Below, in pieces: positions 16,239-25,423 of a DNA stretch of 64,000 nucleotides. Numbering within the stretch: the first letter of the stretch is position 1; each line of letters begins with the position of its first letter. The DNA comes from Anaerolineae bacterium (lineage in GTDB: Bacteria; Chloroflexota; Anaerolineae; Anaerolineales; E44-bin32): NCBI GenBank assembly GCA_011192015.1, contig DUET01000088.1, positions 1 to 64,000 on the forward strand. The letters run 5' to 3'. The translations under genes and the position numbers were made by a program. Below the pieces are notes generated by a model, which made no database searches, was not told the DNA's origin, and was given only the letters and a program-made list of their open reading frames with translations.

Positions 16239-16273
16239 GACACTTGTCTTCCGAGTGTCAAGCAGGTTATGAT
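16239..16273 (+). promoter_or_regulatory. Promoter of the kinase/regulator pair with a second SOS-box-like palindrome
   Basis: TTGTCT (16244-16249), an 18-nt spacer and TATGAT (16268-16273) form a plausible promoter. The palindrome GACACTTGTC (16239-16248) overlaps the -35 and shares the core ACACTTGT with the minus-strand reading of the recA operator (11 of 16 positions alike). The two sites are about 75 bp apart in the divergent intergenic region. Confidence 0.45.
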
Positions 16274-16366
16274 GATTACGGCTTGAAGTAGCGCCCACCG
16301 CTTCCGATCAAGTGATACGGGGACTGGCAGCATGATGCATTGGGGGAGAGCATCGTTGGCCATCAG

Positions 16367-19072
16367 ATGATGGATCAAACAGAAAAGCGTCGCTTCTCCA
16401 TAAAGAGAGACCTCCGTCTCCAAATGCTGATGCTATACCTGCTCTTCGTCGGCGTGGTCATCATTGCCGCGCTGGTGTTCGCCGCGACCGCTGCACAGCG
16501 CTTGCAGACCGACGTCGAAGACGCTGACTTCGGATTGGCACAAGCCATTGCCCTCGAGACCGACGCCGCCCTGCATAATGCCATCCTCACTGTGGAACAA
16601 TTGGCACAACATCCCGCGGTGATCAACGTCGATCCAGAGGGTATGGAAGACCTCTTCGGCGACATTGCCATGGCACGCTCCGAAATCAACCTGATCTACC
16701 GTTTGGGAGCGGATGGGCTCATGCTCTTCCACCACCCGATCGGTCCGGGGTCCACGATCGGAGTGGATTTCTCGTTTCGAGAGTACTTCGCTGACGCGCT
16801 GCAGGTCGATCACGCCGTGATCTCCAAGGGAAGGATCTCCCCCACCACGAACCAAGCCGTGGTCACCACGGTGATGCCCATCCGCGATCAGGATTTCAAC
16901 TTTCTGGGAGTCGTGGCGACCAACATTCGCCTGACAACCCTTTCGGAAACGCTTGGCGCCATCGCAGATGAACACAGAAGCGCGGATGAATTCCGTGTGT
17001 TGATCAGCGATGCAACCGGGCAGGTCATCGCCGCGCAGGATCCGTCCTATCTGCTCACCCATCTGGATGACACACTCCCCGGATTATCCGACGATGCCTT
17101 GGCTGGAGAGCGCGGGACCCAGGTGATCGCCGATCAGGAGGGTGAGGAGTGGCTGGTATCCTTCATACCCATTCCCTCCGCCGGTTGGAGTGTTGTCGTC
17201 ACTCGGCCAACGTCATCCGCCTTTGGCACCATGCAATCCTTCTATCGGGGATTGATGCTGGCGATCGGCGTCTTCCTCCTGGGAGGCCTGGCTTACTGGT
17301 TGGGGCTTTCTCGACAGGTCATTCAACCCTTGCAGCGTCTTGCGGATTTCAGCCAAGCCATCAGTTATACGGACGAACAAGCAAAGCCCCACAGAAGGAT
17401 GGTGTCAACATTGTCCTTGCGAAGTGATCACATCGGTCACCTGGCACGCAGCCTCTCTCGCATGGAGCGCTCCATCCAACAGCGCTTCACGGAGTTGCAG
17501 ACCGTGCTCGACTCGAGCAAGGTGGTAGTCTCCAGTTTGCATACGCAGGAAGTGCTGGACCGCATCCTGGAATTGACCAGTCGATTGATCGGTGCCGATA
17601 TGTGCGCCATCGTTGCCCTGGATCGGGCCAGCAATTCATTTCGTGTCCAGGCAAGCCGGAATCTTTCGGTTGACTACATCACACGCTTGAGCATCAACCC
17701 TGCAGAACCCCGTTCACCTACCATGCGGTCCATCCGCAGCGGTCAACCCGTGCACATCTCCGACACATCGAAAGAAGAGACCTATCCGTCCCTCAAAGCC
17801 CGAGCCCAAAAGGAGGGTTATCAGGCGGTTCTTGCGGTTCCTCTTCCCGCAAAATACACACCGCCTTCTGTATTGTCGGTTTATTTTGCATATCCACGGG
17901 AATTGAGTGAGCGCGAGATCAGCTTGGTTTGGAATTTCGCCAACCACGCCGCCATGGCCATCCAGAACGCAGCCCTGTTTGCACGCAGCGACGAGCGTCT
18001 CCAAGAACAGACCCGCCGTCTGGAAGCGCTCGTGCAGAGTATGAGCGATGGCCTGATCCTGGAAGATCTCACCGGTAGAGTGCTGTACTGCAATCGCCGG
18101 CTATGCGAGCTCGCCGAACTCACGCCGGAAGAAATCCAACGCTACCCAGCATCCCAAGTGCGGGAACGATTGATCTCCTGGGTCGCAGATCATGAAGCCT
18201 GCAAGGCCATGCTCAAAGAAGCCTTGCGCCAACGCGGAACATGGAGCGTCGACCTTTCGCTCGACCGCAGATCTCCTCCATTGACGCTACGCTTCCAGAG
18301 CTTTGAGGTCACCGATCGCCAAGGAGAAGTGGTCGGTCATGGTCGCATCATCCAAGACATCACTCGTGACCGTGCGCTCGATCGCATGAAAACCAGCCTG
18401 ATCGCCACGGTTTCGCACGAATTGCGAACACCTCTGGCAGCAATCAAGGGATATGCATCCACGCTGCTGGCGGAGGATGTTCAGTGGGATCATCAAACCG
18501 AACGGGATTTCCTGACCGTAATCAGTCAAGAAAGCGACCGGCTCAGCGATTTGGTTACCGATCTACTCGATCTCTCCAAAATCGAAGCCGGCAGCTTGAT
18601 CGTGGAACGCACGACCTGCCCCCTGCATGAGTTGATTGAGAATGCGATATACAGCGCGCGTCCAGCTGTAGGTGAACAGCTCCAGATCCATGTGGAACCC
18701 AACCTGCCGGCGATCCGAGTCGATTCCAGGCGCATCGAAGTCGTTCTGCGAAACCTGCTCGAGAACGCCGCCAAGTACGCAGGTCCGGAATCTCCGATCG
18801 TGCTCAGCGCTCGCCGGGAGGATGGTCAGATCGTGGTGAAGATCGAGGACGAAGGACCGGGGATTCCTGAAGAATTGTCTCACAGCGTCTTCGAACCCTT
18901 CGTACGGCTCGATGACGGCCTATCCCGTTCGGCGCCGGGAGCCGGATTGGGGCTTTCCATATGCCGTGGGTTCGTGCATGCGCATGGTGGGGAGATCTGG
19001 TTGGAACCCCGCGAACGAGGCGTCTGCGTCTCCTTCTCGCTTCCACTGATCGACGAGATCGAACATGGCTGA
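16367..19072 (+). CDS. Membrane-bound multidomain sensor histidine kinase
   Basis: A 901-residue kinase. In order: cytoplasmic basic start, TM helix (MLYLLFVGVVIIAALVF, about 24-40), an extracytoplasmic double-Cache-like sensor domain to about residue 290, a second TM helix (GLMLAIGVFLLGGLAYWLG), a HAMP linker, a GAF domain, a PAS domain (LVQSMSDGLILEDL), the HisKA box with VSHELRTPLAAIKGY and a HATPase domain with NLLENAAKYAG, EDEGPGIPEE and GAGLGLSIC. All catalytic boxes look intact. The frame extends 9 codons upstream to a TTG; ATG 16367 or 16370 is chosen, though neither has a clear Shine-Dalgarno motif. It overlaps the response regulator gene by 8 bp. The signal is unknown; Cache domains usually bind small organic ligands. 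Confidence 0.9.
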   Translation: MMDQTEKRRFSIKRDLRLQMLMLYLLFVGVVIIAALVFAATAAQRLQTDVEDADFGLAQAIALETDAALHNAILTVEQLAQHPAVINVDPEGMEDLFGDIAMARSEINLIYRLGADGLMLFHHPIGPGSTIGVDFSFREYFADALQVDHAVISKGRISPTTNQAVVTTVMPIRDQDFNFLGVVATNIRLTTLSETLGAIADEHRSADEFRVLISDATGQVIAAQDPSYLLTHLDDTLPGLSDDALAGERGTQVIADQEGEEWLVSFIPIPSAGWSVVVTRPTSSAFGTMQSFYRGLMLAIGVFLLGGLAYWLGLSRQVIQPLQRLADFSQAISYTDEQAKPHRRMVSTLSLRSDHIGHLARSLSRMERSIQQRFTELQTVLDSSKVVVSSLHTQEVLDRILELTSRLIGADMCAIVALDRASNSFRVQASRNLSVDYITRLSINPAEPRSPTMRSIRSGQPVHISDTSKEETYPSLKARAQKEGYQAVLAVPLPAKYTPPSVLSVYFAYPRELSEREISLVWNFANHAAMAIQNAALFARSDERLQEQTRRLEALVQSMSDGLILEDLTGRVLYCNRRLCELAELTPEEIQRYPASQVRERLISWVADHEACKAMLKEALRQRGTWSVDLSLDRRSPPLTLRFQSFEVTDRQGEVVGHGRIIQDITRDRALDRMKTSLIATVSHELRTPLAAIKGYASTLLAEDVQWDHQTERDFLTVISQESDRLSDLVTDLLDLSKIEAGSLIVERTTCPLHELIENAIYSARPAVGEQLQIHVEPNLPAIRVDSRRIEVVLRNLLENAAKYAGPESPIVLSARREDGQIVVKIEDEGPGIPEELSHSVFEPFVRLDDGLSRSAPGAGLGLSICRGFVHAHGGEIWLEPRERGVCVSFSLPLIDEIEHG

Positions 19073-19763
19073 GACCCGGGTTCTGGTTGTCGACGACGAA
19101 AAGCCGCTGCGGGATTTTGTGCGCCGCAATCTCGAGGTGCGCGGCTACAAGGTGGAAATTGCGGAAAACGGGCTGCAAGCCCTGGGCTTGATCAAGAACC
19201 ACTCCTTCGATCTCGTCATCTTGGACCTGATGATGCCCCACATGGATGGCCTCGAAACGACGCGGCATATCCGGGTCAATTCCCTGGTACCGATCATCGT
19301 GCTGACCGCATTAGGGGAAGAGGCTCAGAAGGTTTTGGCCTTCGAGCTGGGCGTGGACGACTATCTCACCAAACCCTTCGGTGTGGATGAACTCCTGGCC
19401 CGCATCCGAGCTGTCCTGCGCAGAGCCTCCTGGACCGAATTACCTGCCCACAGCGGACAGAGAGTGGTCAGTTGCGGCGGCATCGTGATCGACATCGACC
19501 GGCACGAAGTCGCCGTTCGCGGGCATCCGGTCGAGTTGACGCCCATCGAATTCAACCTGCTCTACCACCTCATGCTCGACGCCGGTAAAGTCCTGACCCA
19601 CAGGGACCTGCTGCAGCGTGTTTGGGGTCCAGAGTATGGAAGTGAAGTCGAATACGTGCGTGTGTACATCGCTCGATTAAGAAATAAGATCGAAAACGAT
19701 CCCAGCGATCCAACCCTCCTCCAAACCGAACGCGGCCTGGGCTATCGTTTCGCCTCTCCTTGA
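19065..19763 (+). CDS. OmpR/PhoB-family response regulator
   Basis: A 232-residue transcription factor. The receiver domain begins RVLVVDDEKPLR with the acidic pair D10-D11, the phosphoacceptor Asp54 lies in ILDLMMPHMDG and the conserved Lys is in LTKPFG near residue 104. The C-terminal winged helix (VELTPIEFNLLYHLM through YVRVYIARLRNKIE to GLGYRF) is of the PhoB type. It is coupled to the upstream kinase by an 8-bp overlap and is surely its partner. The target genes are unknown; the branched-chain amino acid ABC operon starts about 200 bp downstream on the same strand and is a possible target. Confidence 0.94.
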   Translation: MAETRVLVVDDEKPLRDFVRRNLEVRGYKVEIAENGLQALGLIKNHSFDLVILDLMMPHMDGLETTRHIRVNSLVPIIVLTALGEEAQKVLAFELGVDDYLTKPFGVDELLARIRAVLRRASWTELPAHSGQRVVSCGGIVIDIDRHEVAVRGHPVELTPIEFNLLYHLMLDAGKVLTHRDLLQRVWGPEYGSEVEYVRVYIARLRNKIENDPSDPTLLQTERGLGYRFASP

Positions 19764-19968
19764 GAACTCCTGCGTTGTTTTCACAATCTTTATTCTTCTC
19801 TGCTTTGTATTTACGTGCTATTCACGCCACCATGCAATAATGGTACCAAAGGAGGATTAAGGCCCGAATCCTTCCTTGTATGGAGAAAAGGAGGCGAAGC
19901 CCGCGCATGATTCTGCTCGCTCCACACCATTGTTCTGAGCACCCTGTAACCTGATCAAGGAGAGAAAC

Positions 19969-21228
19969 ATGAGGAAGGAAAGTTGGAAGCTCTTATCGCT
20001 TTTCGCGCTTTTGGCGTTAGTCGCTGCCTCGTGTGCTCAAGCACCGGCTGAGAGTGCAACCTTCACGATCGGTTTCACGGCATCCATCACCGGGAAATAC
20101 GAGGTTTCCTCGGCTGCGCAGGTCAACGCCTTCACGATGTGGATGGATGAGATCAACGCCGCTGGTGGCATTGAACTTGGCGACGGCAGCATAATCACCT
20201 TCGACACCGTCTTCTACGACGATGAGAGCAACACCGAGCGTGTGCAGGAATTGTATACACGCCTGGCCACGGAAGACAACGCCGATTTCCTGATCAGCCC
20301 CTACTCCAGCGGCCTGACGGCTGCAGCCGCAGTCATCGCGGAACAATACGGGAAGGTGATGATCACCACCGGAGCGGCTTCGGATGAGACATACCAGGCG
20401 GGTTACACGCACGTCTTCCAGACCTATACGCCCTCCAGCCGGTATCTGACCGGTGCCATCGATCACCTCGGCACCATCGATCCCTCGGTGACGAAGATTG
20501 CCTTCGTCTACGAGAACGACAAGTTCTCCACCGGCGTGGTGACGGCCGCCAAGGATTACGCCGAGAGCCTGGGCTACGAAGTTGTCCTCTTCGAGGGCTA
20601 TGACTCGGAGACCGTCGACTTTGCACCCTTCATCAACAAGATCGAGGCTGCCGCCCCAGAGGCCATCATGGGTGGAGGACACCGTGTGGACGGCAAGGCC
20701 TTTGCCCTGCAGCTCTATGAGAAGGGCCTACCGATCAACTACTTCGCCGTGCTGGTCGCACCCCCAGAACCCGAGTTCGCCGAGCTTGGTGATGCAGCGC
20801 TGGGCGTCATCGGACCCAGCCAGTGGGAGCCCCTGGCAGCCTTTACGCCCGAATCCGCTGCGGATGCTGGCCTGGAGTGGTTCGGTGTACTGGGCGCGGA
20901 TTTCACTGAAAACTACATCGCAGCCTTCGACGCCGAGCCTTCCTACCACGCAGCCGGCGGCTACGCAGCCGGATTGATACTGGAGAAGGCCATCCGGGAT
21001 GCGGATTCCATCGATCCGGAAGCCTTGAAGACCGCACTGGAAGCGATGGACATCCTGACCTTCTATGGGCGCATCAAATTCGACACCACCCCAGAGTCAC
21101 ACGGTTTGCAGATCGGGCACGACATGGTCTACATCCAGTGGCAAATGGTGGACGGCACGCTCGCCAAGCAGGTCGTCTGGCCGTTGGAAGGCGCTACAGC
21201 CGAGACCATCTACCCCATCTACGAATAA
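19969..21228 (+). CDS. Branched-chain amino acid-type ABC transporter substrate-binding lipoprotein
   Basis: A 419-residue periplasmic-binding-protein fold type I (LivJ-like) receptor. The signal peptide ends in the lipobox LVAASC with Cys22. The mature protein begins with the family strand FTIGFTASITGKYEVSS and has the usual middle segment KIAFVYENDKFSTGV. It catches the ligand outside the membrane for the permease and ATPase genes that follow (21306-24610). GGAGAG precedes the ATG. The 205 bp upstream hold an imperfect hairpin near 19849-19878 but no convincing promoter. The ligand could be amino acids, amides or urea; the family name does not fix it. Confidence 0.92.
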   Translation: MRKESWKLLSLFALLALVAASCAQAPAESATFTIGFTASITGKYEVSSAAQVNAFTMWMDEINAAGGIELGDGSIITFDTVFYDDESNTERVQELYTRLATEDNADFLISPYSSGLTAAAAVIAEQYGKVMITTGAASDETYQAGYTHVFQTYTPSSRYLTGAIDHLGTIDPSVTKIAFVYENDKFSTGVVTAAKDYAESLGYEVVLFEGYDSETVDFAPFINKIEAAAPEAIMGGGHRVDGKAFALQLYEKGLPINYFAVLVAPPEPEFAELGDAALGVIGPSQWEPLAAFTPESAADAGLEWFGVLGADFTENYIAAFDAEPSYHAAGGYAAGLILEKAIRDADSIDPEALKTALEAMDILTFYGRIKFDTTPESHGLQIGHDMVYIQWQMVDGTLAKQVVWPLEGATAETIYPIYE

Positions 21229-21250
21229 CGATCTCGCCTGCTTAGGCGGA

Positions 21251-21282
21251 GCCCCCGCAGGAAAACTCAATCCTGCGGGGGC
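21251..21282 (+). terminator. Perfect hairpin between the binding-protein and permease genes
   Basis: A 12-bp perfect stem GCCCCCGCAGGA / TCCTGCGGGGGC with an 8-nt loop, 22 bp after the stop of the binding protein and 13 bp before the Shine-Dalgarno site of the permease. There is no T-run. Such hairpins in ABC operons typically protect the binding-protein mRNA or partly attenuate downstream genes, giving excess receptor over permease. Confidence 0.7.
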
Positions 21283-21305
21283 AATTCTCAAGAACGGAGA
21301 TGCCG

Positions 21306-22166
21306 ATGCTCGACATCCTCCTGCCATCCCTCGCCGACGGACTGCTGCTCGGTTTCGTCTACGGACTGGCCGCCATGGGATTGACGCTGATCTGGGGTGT
21401 GATGGACGTGATCAATCTCTCTCACGGTCCCATCATCGCGCTGGGCATGTACGGAATCTATCTCACCTTCACCAATCTCGGCCTCAATCCCTACCTGGCG
21501 ATCATCCTCGTGGCGATAGCCGGTTTACTGCTAGGAGTATTAATCTACGGCGTCGCCGTACATCGTGTGATCAATGCCCCGCACCTTTCCACGTTGTTGG
21601 CGACGTTCTCCGTCAACATGATCCTCATCGGGATCGGAACGGCTGTCTTCACCACCACGCCACGCAACATCGACTTCAGTCTGGGCAGCGTCACCATGGG
21701 ACCCATCACGCTGCCAGGCAAACGCATTGCAGCAGCCCTGGCGGCACTGCTCGTCACGGGTTTGTTGTATCTCTTTCTCTACCGTTCGCGTCCGGGCAAG
21801 CACATCCGTGCGGTGACCGATAACCGCGCCGCGGCTGAACTGATGGGCATCCGCTCCTCCATGATCCTCGCCCTCAGCTTCGGCTTGGGCACCATGCTCG
21901 CCGCCATATCCGGTGGCTTGATCGCCACCTTCTTCCCGTTCACCATTCTCTCCGGAGGAGGCTATGAATTGAAGAGCTTCGTCATCGGAGTGCTGGGTGG
22001 ATTGGGCAACCCGCTGGGTGCCTTGTTGGGTGGTTTGATCCTCGGCGCGTTAGAAGGGATCATTCCCGTGTTCATGAAGACGACCTGGGTGCCCGTTCTG
22101 GAATTCATCCTCTTTGTCCTGATCCTTCTGATACGGCCTTCCGGCCTACTGGGGAAGAAGTCATGA
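21306..22166 (+). CDS. livH: Branched-chain amino acid-type ABC permease LivH
   Basis: A 286-residue, about eight-helix membrane protein of the LivH type (GFVYGLAAMGLTLIWGVMDVINLSHG at the start is the family hallmark; GGLGNPLGALLGGLILG near the end is the conserved cytoplasmic loop region that meets the ATPase). The ATG at 21306 is chosen because GGAG sits 6 nt upstream; an ATG two codons earlier abuts that motif. It overlaps livM by 4 bp. It forms the inner-membrane channel together with LivM. Confidence 0.93.
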   Translation: MLDILLPSLADGLLLGFVYGLAAMGLTLIWGVMDVINLSHGPIIALGMYGIYLTFTNLGLNPYLAIILVAIAGLLLGVLIYGVAVHRVINAPHLSTLLATFSVNMILIGIGTAVFTTTPRNIDFSLGSVTMGPITLPGKRIAAALAALLVTGLLYLFLYRSRPGKHIRAVTDNRAAAELMGIRSSMILALSFGLGTMLAAISGGLIATFFPFTILSGGGYELKSFVIGVLGGLGNPLGALLGGLILGALEGIIPVFMKTTWVPVLEFILFVLILLIRPSGLLGKKS

Positions 22167-23131
22167 AGCCATTGCGCAATCCTGGACTGTGGCTGGCACT
22201 GGCCTTCACCGCAGCGGTCGGAGCCTGGCCCGCAATCACTCAAAGCCCATCCTCACGTGAGGTGACGTTCACCATCTTGATGGCGGTAGGCCTTGCCTCC
22301 AGCCTCAACATCCTCCTGGGCTATGCCGGATATGTGAGTTTCGGACACATCGTCTTCTTCGGCCTTGGAGGCTATGTTGGCATTTACTTGGTCGGCGTGC
22401 TCAACCTGCCGTTCTTCGTTGCCATGATCCTTGCCGGTTTGAGCTCAGGTCTGCTCGCCTTCCTGTTGGGCAAAGCCCTCCTGCGTCTGCGCGGCGCCTA
22501 CTTCGCGCTCGCCACGATCGGCATCAATGAAGTCGCTCGAGCCTTCATCAACAACTTCGAACCTTTCGGTGGCCCCATCGGCATAACGCTCAACTTCCAG
22601 ATCTATAACAACTATGGTGGGGCTGCTACAGCACTATGGATGACCTATGGCACGCTGGTGGTAGTTACGCTCATCGTGCTTTTCATCAGCTACATGGTGA
22701 AATCCTCGAAATTCGGGCTTGCACTGATGGCCATCCGCGAGAACGAAAACGCCGCAGAAGTGATGGGTGTGGTCACACCGAACGCCAAAACTTGGGCTTA
22801 CGTACTCTCAGCGGTCTTTCCCGGCATGATCGGGGCGATTTTCTTCTTCAAGAATGGTCATATCGAACCCCACGATGCCTTTCGCCTGCATATGTCGATC
22901 GAGTGGATCGTGATGGTCATGCTGGGTGGATTTGGCACCGTTCTCGGACCGCTGATCGGGGCGGCCGCCTACCAGCGCTTACGCGGCCTGCTTCTGGTGA
23001 GTTCGCTCTTCAAGAACATTCAGCTCGCCGTAGCCGGAGCGCTGCTGCTCTTGATCATCCTATTCGTGCCTGCGGGCGTTGTCGGGTGGCTTCGTCATCG
23101 ATTTACGAAGCTTCGGAGGGTGCTCATATGA
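22163..23131 (+). CDS. livM: Branched-chain amino acid-type ABC permease LivM
   Basis: A 322-residue LivM-type permease with about ten helices. LGYAGYVSFGHIVFFGLGGYVG near residue 50 is the family signature, and VMLGGFGTVLGPLIGAAAY near the C terminus is the coupling loop. The start overlaps the livH stop by 4 bp and the stop overlaps the livG start by 4 bp, so the three genes are coupled. It pairs with LivH to form the translocation pore. Confidence 0.93.
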   Translation: MKPLRNPGLWLALAFTAAVGAWPAITQSPSSREVTFTILMAVGLASSLNILLGYAGYVSFGHIVFFGLGGYVGIYLVGVLNLPFFVAMILAGLSSGLLAFLLGKALLRLRGAYFALATIGINEVARAFINNFEPFGGPIGITLNFQIYNNYGGAATALWMTYGTLVVVTLIVLFISYMVKSSKFGLALMAIRENENAAEVMGVVTPNAKTWAYVLSAVFPGMIGAIFFFKNGHIEPHDAFRLHMSIEWIVMVMLGGFGTVLGPLIGAAAYQRLRGLLLVSSLFKNIQLAVAGALLLLIILFVPAGVVGWLRHRFTKLRRVLI

Positions 23132-23877
23132 TCCTTCAAGTGAAAGGCGTGAGCAAATGGTTCGGCGGATTGGAAGCCGTGAGCAATGTGACCCTCGATC
23201 TGCCGGAAGGCGAGATCCTCGGCTTGATCGGCCCCAATGGCGCCGGAAAGACGACGCTGTTCAATGTCATCAACGGCATCTACCCTCCCGAATCAGGGAC
23301 CGTCACCTTCCGAGGCCAAGACATCACAGCCAAGAAACCCTATCGCCTGGCCAAGATGGGTATGGCGCGCACCCACCAGATCGTTCAACCGCTGAACGAA
23401 CTGAGCGTGGAAGAAAACGTGATGGTGGGCGCTTGCTACGGACGCGAGGACCACTCCCTCACGAGTGCTGCTGAAATTTCAAAGGAGGTACTCGACTTCG
23501 TCGATCTATCGGAAAAGGCGGAGCTATTAGCTGCCAGCTTGAATGTGGCGCAGAAGAAACGCCTGGAGTTGGCTCGCGCGCTGGCCTCCCGCCCCCATCT
23601 GCTGCTTCTGGATGAGGTTCTGGCGGGTTTGAATCATGCCGAGATCACTGCCATGCTCAACACCATCGGCGAGGTCAGGGATCAGGGCGTGACCATCATC
23701 ATGATCGAGCATGTGATGCATGCCGTGATGAACATTTCCGACCGCATCATCGTGATCGACTACGGGAAACAGATCGCTGAAGGTACGCCCAATGAAGTCT
23801 CAAGGGATCCCAAGGTGATCGAAGCCTACCTTGGAGACCCGAAACTGGCCGAGCAGCTCGCCCAGTCATCTGATTGA
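23128..23877 (+). CDS. livG: ABC transporter ATP-binding protein LivG
   Basis: A 249-residue ATPase: Walker A GPNGAGKTT near residues 36-44, a signature region in which the usual LSGGQ is replaced by LNVAQKKRLELARAL (residues about 136-150), Walker B LLLLDEVLAGLN and the switch His in MIEHVMH. The ATG at 23128 has GGAGG 8 nt upstream; an open frame reaching further upstream only reads livM in another frame. The loss of a normal LSGGQ serine-glycine motif (here NVAQKK) is a known feature of many LivG proteins, which read L(S/N)xxxxRxxE. It energises import together with LivF. Confidence 0.92.
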   Translation: MILQVKGVSKWFGGLEAVSNVTLDLPEGEILGLIGPNGAGKTTLFNVINGIYPPESGTVTFRGQDITAKKPYRLAKMGMARTHQIVQPLNELSVEENVMVGACYGREDHSLTSAAEISKEVLDFVDLSEKAELLAASLNVAQKKRLELARALASRPHLLLLDEVLAGLNHAEITAMLNTIGEVRDQGVTIIMIEHVMHAVMNISDRIIVIDYGKQIAEGTPNEVSRDPKVIEAYLGDPKLAEQLAQSSD

Positions 23878-23899
23878 ATGAGTCGCAGGAAGGTGATCC

Positions 23900-24610
23900 A
23901 TGGCAATGCTCGAAATCCGAGACCTTGAATCCGGATACGGAGAGGTGCAGATCCTTTGGGGTGTCGATCTCTCCTTGGAAAAGGGAAAGCTGACATCGCT
24001 TGTGGGCGCTAACGGCGTCGGAAAGACGACCTTACTGCGAAGCATCATGGGGACACTCCGACCATGGAAGGGCTCCATCGAGTTGAAAGGGCAGAAGATC
24101 GGACATCTCCCAGCCCACAGGAAAGCCGATTTGGGTCTGGTGCTCGTGCCCGAGGGTCGTCAGCTCTTCTCGAACATGAGCGTCCATGAAAATCTCGAAA
24201 TGGGCGCCACCAACAAACGCTCCCGTGATCATGTGGAGCGCAATCTGGAACGCGTATACGAGCTCTTCCCGCGTCTGCAAGAGCGGGAAAAGCAGTCCGC
24301 AGGAACGCTCAGCGGCGGCGAGCAGCAGATGCTCGCCGTGGCACGCGGCTTGATGGCCGAGCCCGAGATCCTGATGTTCGATGAACTCTCGCTCGGCTTG
24401 GCCCCAGTGCTGGTCCTCAATCTGTTCCAAACCCTGCGCCGCCTGAAGGATGAGGGATTGACCATGCTGCTCGTGGAGCAGAACGTACACATGGCACTCT
24501 CGGTGAGTGATTACGCCTATGTTCTCAGCGGCGGCAAGGTGACGCTTGAAGGACCGGCCAAGGAAGTGGCCGAAGACAAGGAAGTCCAGGCTGCCTACTT
24601 GGGAATGTAA
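23900..24610 (+). CDS. livF: ABC transporter ATP-binding protein LivF
   Basis: A 236-residue ATPase with Walker A GANGVGKTT near residues 38-46, signature LSGGEQQMLAVARGLM near residue 135, Walker B EILMFDELSLGLAP and the switch His replaced by Gln in LVEQNV, normal for LivF. It begins 22 bp after livG with AGGAAGG upstream; a second ATG two codons later is an alternative. It is the last gene of the five-gene operon and is followed by a strong hairpin at 24712-24739. Confidence 0.94.
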   Translation: MAMLEIRDLESGYGEVQILWGVDLSLEKGKLTSLVGANGVGKTTLLRSIMGTLRPWKGSIELKGQKIGHLPAHRKADLGLVLVPEGRQLFSNMSVHENLEMGATNKRSRDHVERNLERVYELFPRLQEREKQSAGTLSGGEQQMLAVARGLMAEPEILMFDELSLGLAPVLVLNLFQTLRRLKDEGLTMLLVEQNVHMALSVSDYAYVLSGGKVTLEGPAKEVAEDKEVQAAYLGM

Positions 24611-24711
24611 GCGATCCTGAGCCGGGCGCCACAATTTCATCCGCAGCCCATATCCCACGCCTGGCTCGTATGGAGTCCAAGCGAGGGACTGAGGGCCGCG
24701 ATTCCCCTCCT

Positions 24712-24739
24712 ACGCCCGGACGTTGAATCGTCCGGGCGT
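24712..24739 (+). terminator. Hairpin ending the liv-type operon
   Basis: A perfect 11-bp stem ACGCCCGGACG / CGTCCGGGCGT with the 6-nt loop TTGAAT, about 100 bp after the livF stop. Only GCTTCTA follows, so the T-run is poor. Confidence 0.65.
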
Positions 24740-24772
24740 GCTTCTAAAGCCAATGATCCTCATGGCTGGGAG

Positions 24773-24801
24773 TCGACAAACGAGAACAATAATGTCATAC
24801 T
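24773..24801 (+). promoter_or_regulatory. Candidate promoter of the first ArsR gene
   Basis: TCGACA (24773-24778), 17 nt and CATACT (24796-24801): five of six and four of six consensus matches with ideal spacing, about 80 bp upstream of the ATG at 24883. No clear inverted repeat is seen around it. Confidence 0.45.
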
Positions 24802-24882
24802 CCCAACCAGAAGAGCTGTTCGCCAAGCTGATACGAGTGCCAAGACTCCTAAGCCGGATACGGGGACGAGGATGTACAAAAC

Positions 24883-25239
24883 ATGATGAATTCCAATCTC
24901 GAAGAGGAAGTCTGCGAACTCCACTCCAGGCTCTGTGAAGGGCTGGCCGATCCAAGGCGAATTCTGATTCTGTACGCACTTGCGGATCACGCCCGCAATG
25001 TGACTGATTTGAGTGAAGAGCTCAACATCCCCCAACCGACGGTTTCCCGTCATTTGAAGAACCTTCGCGAACGGGGCATCGTCAACTCGAGGCGTGAAGC
25101 CCAATCCATCTATTACACAATTGCGGATCCACGCATCATCGAAGCCCTGGATCTCTTACGCCAGGTACTGGCAGACATGCTGGAGAGTCAGGCATCCCTG
25201 GCTCGATCCGTGACTGAGATCACCCACAGTCAAGACTGA
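24883..25239 (+). CDS. ArsR-family winged-helix regulator, copy 1 of the sulfur locus
   Basis: A 118-residue ArsR/SmtB protein. DPRRILILYALADHARNVTDLSEELNIPQPTVSRHLKNLRERGIV is the DNA-binding winged helix, and QSIYYTIADPRIIEALDLLRQVL is the dimerisation end. Cysteines are at 11 and 18 only, both before the winged helix, so the metal-binding and SqrR/BigR cysteine patterns are not present in their usual places. About half of its residues match the second ArsR at 25489. It may sense sulfide, persulfide or redox state, judged from the neighbouring sulfur genes, but this is inference. Confidence 0.88.
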   Translation: MMNSNLEEEVCELHSRLCEGLADPRRILILYALADHARNVTDLSEELNIPQPTVSRHLKNLRERGIVNSRREAQSIYYTIADPRIIEALDLLRQVLADMLESQASLARSVTEITHSQD

Positions 25240-25423
25240 CCATCTGTTCCCTCCTTCCCCTGGCCGCTTCCAGAATCTGGAAGCGGCAACCCATGCCGCA
25301 CGCCAAACCATGATCTGAGAGCAGCGCATCAAGATGGTGTTCGCGTCGCATCCGAAACATAGGCTCCCCACCTCCCAGAATCCAGTCAGGAACCCTCTCG
25401 ATCCATGCTCGGCCATTTCTATT

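Noticed and set aside
19880-19954. A 24-codon open frame (MEKRRRSPRMILL...) upstream of the branched-chain binding protein, as a leader peptide
   Set aside because: No Shine-Dalgarno site at its first ATG and no run of Ile, Leu or Val codons typical of attenuation peptides.
22636-23127. A longer N terminus for livG
   Set aside because: It reads the livM gene in another frame. The ATG at 23128 has a good ribosome site and matches the family start.
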